Source: JBCCTX01 sp964468435
GTDB taxonomy: Bacteria > Bacteroidota > Bacteroidia > J057
Direction of reading: 5' to 3'
DNA length: 57,649 bases
Assembly (NCBI GenBank): GCA_964468435.1
Contig: CAYXVE010000032.1
Coordinates: forward strand, 1-57,649
In this document: piece by piece, positions 52,604 to 57,649 of the stretch
How positions within the stretch are numbered: position 1 is the first letter of the stretch
How the letters are laid out: every line of letters starts with the position of its first letter
Notes under the pieces: generated by a model
What the model was told of the DNA's origin: nothing
Database searches by the model: none
What the model saw: only the letters and a program-made list of their open reading frames with translations
Translations under genes and position numbers: made by a program

Positions 52604-53170
52604 ATGATAAACAAATTTTTTATCGTCTTTGCAATTACAGCACTCGTGATTTCCTGTGGACCTACACCGGAATCCAGCACCCAGGAAGTAGCTAGAGCTC
52701 AGGTAGATGGATATGACCCTGAAGCAAACATTGCAGAATTGGGGATTGAGCTTCCAACTCCTTCCGCTCCTGTAGCCAACTATGTCAATGCTGTTCGTAC
52801 AGGAAATCTGGTTTTCCTGGCAGGAAAAGGACCCTTAAAACCCGATGGAGAAAATATCACCGGAAAACTAGGCACTGATCTCACGATCGAAGAGGGATAT
52901 GAAGCTGCAAGGATAACAGGCATCAACCAGCTTGCTGCATTGAAGGCTGAGATAGGCAACCTAAACAAGGTTAAGCGTATCGTAAAAGTAACCGGTATGG
53001 TCAATGCCGCTCCGGATTTTACCGATCAGCCCAGTGTAATAAATGGATTTTCCGATCTGATGGTAGAAGTGTTTGGTGAAAGGGGAAAACACGCACGCGC
53101 TGCTGTGGGTATGGGATCATTACCCTCAAATATCGCCGTAGAGATCGAAATGATCGTCGAAGTTGAGTAG
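52604..53170 (+). CDS. Lipoprotein RidA family protein
   Basis: The start at 52604 (MINKFFIVF) opens a lipoprotein signal (AITALVISC). The 188-residue product has a RidA domain: NYVNAVRTGNLVFLAGKGPL, AARITGINQLAALKAEIG, the conserved Arg in HARAAVGMG and Glu in NIAVEIEMIVEVE. It is the second exported RidA paralogue around the PLP enzyme (76 bp upstream), placed on a membrane rather than free in the periplasm. Confidence 0.85.
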   Translation: MINKFFIVFAITALVISCGPTPESSTQEVARAQVDGYDPEANIAELGIELPTPSAPVANYVNAVRTGNLVFLAGKGPLKPDGENITGKLGTDLTIEEGYEAARITGINQLAALKAEIGNLNKVKRIVKVTGMVNAAPDFTDQPSVINGFSDLMVEVFGERGKHARAAVGMGSLPSNIAVEIEMIVEVE

Positions 53171-53308
53171 AAACCCACGGTAGTGGATTTTCCAATTGAT
53201 GGGCACCACGGCAGCGTACCCCAGATCGCAGGGACGATAGGGACGCTGGCAAAAGCGTCCTGCCCTGAGAGCACTCAAACGATCGCAAGGAATTAACAAA
53301 ATAAAATT
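53171..53308. other. GC-rich spacer with hairpins
   Basis: The spacer is richer in G+C than its surroundings. It contains GGACGCT (53241-53247) pairing with AGCGTCC (53254-53260) around GGCAAA, and an ACCACGGCAGCGT segment similar to sequences at 54,980 and 55,955. No open frame of interest is seen. Confidence 0.55.
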
Positions 53309-54976
53309 ATGATGAATAAGGGATATCGTATGTTAATCAGTCTAATATGGATATTAGGGATTATTGGGTGTAGCTCAGAATCCACGGTTCAAGAGGCTGA
53401 TCTCATTGTATCACAGGCGAATATATGGACTGGAAACATAGACCAGCCTTATGCAGAAGCCCTGGCAGTAAGTGGAGATACTCTGTTGGCTGTAGGAAGC
53501 ACAGATGAAGTTATGACGCTGAAGGGCCCGGGAACCCGGATGATCAATGCCTCTGGACAGTTTATCACTCCGGGTTTTATCGACAGCCATGTACACTTTC
53601 TCACAGGGGGATTTAACCTGTCATCTGTGCAGTTGCGCAATGCAAAGACCCGGGAGGAATTTATCCAGCGCTTAGCAAGTTTTGCCGCTACCCAGGAGTC
53701 CGGCACCTGGATATTGGGGGGAGACTGGGATCATGAAAACTGGGGCGGGAAATTGCCTGAACGCTCCTGGATCGATGAATACACGCAGGAACATCCGGTT
53801 TGGATCAATCGCCTCGACGGTCATATGGCTCTTGCCAATACTGCGGCCCTGGAAGCTGCCGGTATTGATAAAGACGTAGATGATGTAGAAGGTGGAACCA
53901 TCGTGAGAGATACCAGGGGAGAGTTGACAGGTATTTTCAAGGATAATGCCATGGGGTTAGTGGGAAGTAAAGTTCCTGACCCCACAGAAGCCCAGCAGGA
54001 TCAGGCACTTAAAGCAGCGATGAATTACGTGGCTTCTCACGGTGTAACCACCGTGCACGACATGGTCGACGATCCGGATGTGTTTTACCGTGCTAGAGAT
54101 AAGGACGAACTGATTACCCGGATTTATCTGATGAATCCCCTTTCTCGCTGGAAGCAACTAAAAGAATATATTGATCAACATGGAAAAGGAGATAAATGGA
54201 TTCGGAGAGGAGGATTAAAGGGCTTTGTGGATGGTTCGCTCGGATCGCATACTGCTGCATTTTTCGAACCTTTCGCTGACGCCCCCAATGATTCCGGATT
54301 TTTTGTCAATACTGAAGAAGACCTCTACACCTGGATTTCAGGTGCCGATCGAGCCGGCCTTCACGTGATGGTTCACGCCATTGGCGACCGCGCCAATCAT
54401 ACGATTCTGGATATATTTTACCGGGTAGCTCAGGAAAACGGTCCGAAGGACCGCCGCTTCCGCATCGAGCATGCACAGCACATAGCACCACAGGACTTTG
54501 TCCGTTTTGCCGACCAGCAAGTCATTGCCAGCATGCAGCCCTACCACGCCATCGACGATGGCCGTTGGGCCGAGAAGGTCATCGGCCCTGACCGTATCCA
54601 GACCACCTATGCATTTCGCTCATTGCTCGATGCCGGTGCTACCGTCGCCTTCGGCAGCGACTGGTTTGTCGCTCCACCCATCCCGCTAGAGGGGATCTAT
54701 GCCGCGGTTACCCGCCGCACCCTCGACGGCGAAAACCCTGAAGGTTGGGTTCCCAACCAGAAAATCACCGTCGAAGAGGCCCTTAGGGCTTATACCCGCG
54801 ATGCCGCCTATGCCTCTTTTGAAGAAGATATCAAAGGCACCCTCGAACCCGGCAAGCTCGCCGACTTCGTGATCATCGATCGCGACCTGATTGCTATCGA
54901 TCCTGTCGAGATCCGCGATGCTCGGATCATGATGACCGTCGTGGGTGGGAAGGTGGTGTATACCCCTCAACCGTAG
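53309..54976 (+). CDS. Lipoprotein amidohydrolase, YtcJ-like (Amidohydro_3)
   Basis: The 555-residue protein has a lipoprotein signal (LIWILGIIGC) and an amidohydrolase barrel with ITPGFIDSHVHFL, the catalytic-region GGDWDHENWGG, HVMVHAIGDRANHTILD, RIEHAQHI, and the metal Asp in AFGSDWFVAPP. The C-terminus (DFVIIDRDLIAIDP) is typical. The substrate is unknown; N-acyl or cyclic amide bonds are likely. From about 54,300 to the stop the DNA is clearly more GC-rich (GCC, CGC and ATC codons), unlike its own first half. The stop codon lies in a terminator stem. Confidence 0.87.
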   Translation: MMNKGYRMLISLIWILGIIGCSSESTVQEADLIVSQANIWTGNIDQPYAEALAVSGDTLLAVGSTDEVMTLKGPGTRMINASGQFITPGFIDSHVHFLTGGFNLSSVQLRNAKTREEFIQRLASFAATQESGTWILGGDWDHENWGGKLPERSWIDEYTQEHPVWINRLDGHMALANTAALEAAGIDKDVDDVEGGTIVRDTRGELTGIFKDNAMGLVGSKVPDPTEAQQDQALKAAMNYVASHGVTTVHDMVDDPDVFYRARDKDELITRIYLMNPLSRWKQLKEYIDQHGKGDKWIRRGGLKGFVDGSLGSHTAAFFEPFADAPNDSGFFVNTEEDLYTWISGADRAGLHVMVHAIGDRANHTILDIFYRVAQENGPKDRRFRIEHAQHIAPQDFVRFADQQVIASMQPYHAIDDGRWAEKVIGPDRIQTTYAFRSLLDAGATVAFGSDWFVAPPIPLEGIYAAVTRRTLDGENPEGWVPNQKITVEEALRAYTRDAAYASFEEDIKGTLEPGKLADFVIIDRDLIAIDPVEIRDARIMMTVVGGKVVYTPQP

Positions 54977-55000
54977 GGATACCACGGCGGTGTCCCTACG
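54972..55000 (+). terminator. Terminator hairpin including the stop codon
   Basis: CGTAGGGA (54972-54979) and TCCCTACG (54993-55000) form an 8-bp stem that continues as ACC/GGT after a mismatch, followed by ATCTTTTTCG. It includes the amidohydrolase TAG. Confidence 0.7.
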
Positions 55001-55119
55001 ATCTTTTTCGAATTTCATTCGAAAGGATATCCGTGGCAAATCGTGAAATCCGTGGCTTCTTCCAGACTATAATCCCTTTTTGTTGACAAAAATTATTAAT
55101 TTTATTCCTAAACACCCTT

Positions 55120-55845
55120 ATGCCCCAAACTTACCCTCACATATACACCGAAACCCTCACCCCCGATCTCTCCTTTGAAATGATCTTCATTGAAGGCGGG
55201 AAATTCCTCATGGGCGGTCAGGATGAGAAAGCGTTTGATAATGAGAAACCCGTACAAGAAGTGCAGGTACCCTCTTTCTACATCGGCAAATATCCGGTTA
55301 CCCAGCAAGTTTGGACGGCAATCATAGGAGAAAATCCCTCACGTTTCAAAGGAGAAGATCGTCCCGTAGAAAGTGTATCCTGGCATGATGCCAAAGAGTT
55401 CATAGAGAAGTTGAATACCCAAGCCGGAAAAACGTATCGCTTACCCAGCGAAGCAGAATGGGAATTTGCCGCCCGGGGCGGGATTCATAGTGAAGGGTAT
55501 CTGTATGCGGGGAGTGACAAATTGAAAGAAGTAGGTTGGTACAGAGAAAACAGTGGCAGAACGCTCCAACCTGTGGGACTGAAAATGGGGAATGAATTGG
55601 GGATTTACGATATGAGTGGAAATGTATTGGAGTGGTGTGAGGACGATTATCACGATTCCTACAAGGGAGTACCAATAGATGGGTCAGCCTGGATAGACCG
55701 TGGTAGTAGAGCTGCGTCTCGCGTGCTTCGCGGCAGCAATTGGGATTACGATTCGCAGTTTGGTCGCGTCTCGTTTCGCCTTCGCAACGAGCCGGTGCCT
55801 CGCTTTGACTCTTTCGGTTTCCGGTTGGTTCTCTCCCCTAGTTAG
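55120..55845 (+). CDS. FGE/SUMF1-fold protein, candidate retroelement-diversified binding protein
   Basis: The 241-residue protein has the formylglycine-generating-enzyme fold (C-type-lectin-like): MIFIEGGKFLMGG, PSFYIGKYPVTQQVW, PVESVSWHDAKEFIEKLN, YRLPSEAEWEFAARGG, DMSGNVLEWCEDDY. The Cys pair needed for sulfatase activation is missing (the only Cys is in LEWCED), so it is not an FGE. The C-terminus from residue 201 (RVLRGSNWDYDSQ, then FGRVSFRLRNEPVPRFDSFG and FRLVLSP) matches the layout of variable regions in diversity-generating-retroelement targets. There is no signal peptide. Confidence 0.85.
   Translation: MPQTYPHIYTETLTPDLSFEMIFIEGGKFLMGGQDEKAFDNEKPVQEVQVPSFYIGKYPVTQQVWTAIIGENPSRFKGEDRPVESVSWHDAKEFIEKLNTQAGKTYRLPSEAEWEFAARGGIHSEGYLYAGSDKLKEVGWYRENSGRTLQPVGLKMGNELGIYDMSGNVLEWCEDDYHDSYKGVPIDGSAWIDRGSRAASRVLRGSNWDYDSQFGRVSFRLRNEPVPRFDSFGFRLVLSPS
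55720..55836 (+). other. Candidate DGR variable region (VR)
   Basis: The last 39 or so codons encode RVLRGSNW followed by residues that look randomised (D-Y-D, F, F, L, V, F, S, F) set between constant R, G, N, P and FRLV residues. Constant positions use A-poor codons (CGC, TCG, GGT, CCG), as expected where adenines are mutable. Many variable codons have the form NNT or NNC (GAT, TAC, TTT, CTT, TCT, TTC), compatible with AAT/AAC in a template. No template repeat or reverse transcriptase is in the window. Confidence 0.45.
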
Positions 55846-55875
55846 TGGAGCATCCGGTATTCCCGTGAGCTAAGA

Positions 55876-55977
55876 CAGCCCACCGGGCCTGAAAGCAAGC
55901 GGAGCGCCGCAAAAACAGGCCCGGAAGGCTGCATGATAAACCCCCGTAGCCCCCCACGGCGGCGGGTAGCTACGGGG
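55876..55977. repeat. Two GC-rich hairpins downstream of the variable gene
   Basis: The first hairpin pairs CAGCC (55876-55880) with GGCTG (55927-55931) and CCGGGCCTG (55883-55891) with CAGGCCCGG (55916-55924), with a GCGG/CCGC hairpin at its tip. The second pairs CCCCGTAGC (55942-55950) with GCTACGGGG (55969-55977). They separate two convergent genes and may terminate both, but no T-run is present. DGR targets also carry a hairpin just downstream of the variable region. Confidence 0.6.
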
Positions 55978-56009
55978 CAAGTTTCAAGTGAAATGTATAT
56001 TCAATTCAT

Positions 56010-57569
56010 CTACCGTCCACTCGTTTCCTTCACGGGCATGGGTTCGCGGGGTAGCTTTTCATCCCGCATCGCAGTGTGGTATACAAATGACGCTACGATC
56101 ACAGACATCTGCATCAGGTCATTGGGTTCGAGCATCTCATACACATCCATGTTGGTGTGGTGGGTGCGGGTGTTGTAGGCGATAGGGTCCTGGATAAACT
56201 GGAAACCTGGGAGTCCTACGCCGTCGAATCCGAGGTGGTCCGTACCACCCGTGTTGCGAATGGTGAGGGTCGTGTGATCGATCATATCTTCAAAGGGGGT
56301 AAACCAGCGCTGGAAAATGGGTCGTACGGCCTCATTGCCTTGAAGGTAGATCCCACGAATGCGTCCGGTACCATTGTCGATGTTGAAGTATCCGGAAAAC
56401 TTGTCATATTCGGGCGTAGTCTCCATGGTCTCGGGATCGGCGAAATGATTCTTCACATAGTTGCGGGAGCCAAAGATCCCCTGCTCTTCGCCGGTCCACA
56501 GGGCCAGGCGAATGGTGCGGCGAGGCTTCGCATCGATGGCCTGGAGGATACGAACGACTTCCATCATAACGGCTGAACCAGCCGCGTTGTCTGTTGCGCC
56601 CGTGCCGGCGTGCCAGGAATCGAGGTGTGCGCCTAGCATCACGATCTCATTTTTCAGTTCGGGATCGGTCCCGGGGATCTCTGCAATGACATTATAGGCA
56701 TCTTTATCATCATCGAAAAACTCTGTCTCTACTTCTGCTTCGATGGTTACATCGATGCCTTCTTCGATCAGGCGCTTCATGCGTCCTACGTGTTCGGGTG
56801 CCATTTCCAGTTCGGGAAGGGCGGTATCGTCATTGGAAAACAGGCGGCTACTGGTGGTGAAGTAGGTGCCGTGCTTGCCACGCATCCCGCTGATGATCAG
56901 GGCTGCGCCTTCTTCTTCGAGAAAGGAACCCAGTACCTGGTTCATCCTGCGGAGTTTCATGTATCGCTGATACAGTTCTGGTGAGTAGCGGGAAGTTCTT
57001 CCCATAGGCTGCTTGGCCATTTCGTCCAGTTCTTCTGGGGTGAAACGCTTTGCATCAGTTTCGAAATCGTCTTGCATCTCTCTGATGCGATTATCGATCA
57101 GAACGATTTTGTCCTTGAGTTGGCCTTTATATTCGGCCAGACCTGCTTCGTCTTCTATCTCAAGATATACGACTTCTCCGGAGATAAGACCATTTGTACT
57201 GCCAGTCCAGGCTCTGGGGGTAGCGATCAGATGTGCGTAATAGGGTGCTGTCATAGCCACGTAGGCTTTCTCTATTTCCCATCCTCTACCAAATTCACCC
57301 CACTTTTCCAGTTCAACATTTACCAGTCCCCAGTCTTTCAATTGATTGATGGCCCATTCGCTGGCTCTTTCCAGTCCGGGCGAACCTGTCAGTCGGGGGC
57401 CAGCTACATCGGTCAGTTGAAACGCGTGATCCATGACCTGTGAATTCTGGATTCCTTCCTGCTTGATCTTGTAGATCATGTCCATGTGGAGTGGCTCCTG
57501 CTCATATTGAGCCTGGACAAACAGCAGGGTGCATAGTAATAGAATAACAAACGTAGATAGTTTTTTCAT
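56010..57569 (-). CDS. Exported M28-family zinc peptidase with PA domain
   Basis: The 519-residue protein has a signal peptide (VILLLCTLLFVQAQ), a PA domain insert (about 120-260: TNGLISGEVVYLEIEDEAGL) and an M28 catalytic domain with LGAHLDSWHAGTGATDNAAG (His, Asp ligands), LWTGEEQGIFGSRNYV (Glu pair), FNIDNGTGRIRG and HHTNMDVYE with the last His. It is probably an aminopeptidase or carboxypeptidase acting in the periplasm. It is convergent with the FGE-fold gene, with the GC-rich hairpins between them. Confidence 0.93.
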   Translation of the reverse strand: MKKLSTFVILLLCTLLFVQAQYEQEPLHMDMIYKIKQEGIQNSQVMDHAFQLTDVAGPRLTGSPGLERASEWAINQLKDWGLVNVELEKWGEFGRGWEIEKAYVAMTAPYYAHLIATPRAWTGSTNGLISGEVVYLEIEDEAGLAEYKGQLKDKIVLIDNRIREMQDDFETDAKRFTPEELDEMAKQPMGRTSRYSPELYQRYMKLRRMNQVLGSFLEEEGAALIISGMRGKHGTYFTTSSRLFSNDDTALPELEMAPEHVGRMKRLIEEGIDVTIEAEVETEFFDDDKDAYNVIAEIPGTDPELKNEIVMLGAHLDSWHAGTGATDNAAGSAVMMEVVRILQAIDAKPRRTIRLALWTGEEQGIFGSRNYVKNHFADPETMETTPEYDKFSGYFNIDNGTGRIRGIYLQGNEAVRPIFQRWFTPFEDMIDHTTLTIRNTGGTDHLGFDGVGLPGFQFIQDPIAYNTRTHHTNMDVYEMLEPNDLMQMSVIVASFVYHTAMRDEKLPREPMPVKETSGR

Positions 57570-57649
57570 TTTTGGTGTGCAATTAGTGGTAATACATGAT
57601 TTTTCGTTAGCAAGAATTTAATATAGTAAAATTATGGACATTAGTTAGC

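Noticed and set aside
53019..53288. Minus-strand frames across the 3' end of the RidA lipoprotein gene and the following spacer
   Set aside because: They are antisense to a conserved RidA domain and extend through hairpin-forming spacer DNA.
55120..55845. Formylglycine-generating enzyme for the sulfatase
   Set aside because: The catalytic Cys pair is absent and no export signal is present, so only the fold matches.

Overview
The window is a stretch of chromosome from a member of the Bacteroidota. Several things point that way: lipoprotein signals followed by small polar residues, a SusC-like TonB-dependent receptor with an N-terminal carboxypeptidase-like domain, a DUF4199 membrane protein, an SPOR protein, a vSGLT-like sugar symporter, and promoter-like TTTG-N17-21-TAnnTTTG elements instead of TTGACA/TATAAT. 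The order or family cannot be fixed from this sequence; a free-living, probably marine or soil, Cytophagia- or Saprospiria-like organism is a guess. Base composition is moderately AT-rich, apart from a few GC-rich islands after about 53,170.

The left half (1-23,300) is mostly housekeeping. It holds a FabH-like synthase that lacks two of its three catalytic residues, pyrD, a phosphopantetheinyl transferase, mdh, an O-antigen-ligase-like polymerase preceded by overlapping tiny ORFs, a response regulator, purK, a pstSCAB phosphate operon without phoU, a TonB-dependent receptor, a propeller/cytochrome lipoprotein joined to moaD-moaE, a Gfo/Idh/MocA oxidoreductase, a decayed gene, a XerD-like recombinase and aroQ. 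A gene-free stretch of about 865 bp follows (23,280-24,143). It contains four 53-bp tandem repeats whose central hairpin shows compensatory changes, and further on a promoter-like box and a strong terminator that may bound a small RNA.

The middle (24,144-40,000) contains a transketolase, esterase, HupE and M1-peptidase operon on the minus strand, a vSGLT-like symporter, a CHAD protein, a class A penicillin-binding protein, an atypical Nramp-like transporter and an M50 protease with CBS domains. A 100-N scaffold gap lies inside a 30-bp tandem repeat at about 40,133-40,330.

From 40,348 to 45,457 there is a quinone/aromatic-detoxification-like operon: cupin, two ring-cleaving VOC dioxygenases and an alpha/beta hydrolase. 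It is divergent from a PAS-PAS-AAA-Fis sigma-54 activator. A well-spaced -24/-12 promoter lies upstream of the cupin gene, so the whole control circuit appears to be visible.

The right end (46,820-55,845) is a plus-strand accessory cluster in which nearly every product carries an export signal: sulfatase, SMP-30-like lactonase, amidohydrolase, Tat-type RidA, Tat-type SelA/DgaE-like PLP enzyme, lipoprotein RidA and lipoprotein YtcJ-like amidohydrolase. A PLP ammonia-lyase working with RidA imine hydrolases outside the cytoplasm would be unusual. This is the best candidate in the window for an undescribed pathway, possibly catabolism of sulfated, N-acylated amino-sugar acids. It is followed by an FGE-fold protein whose C-terminus looks like the variable region of a diversity-generating retroelement target, then by GC-rich hairpins and an M28 peptidase.
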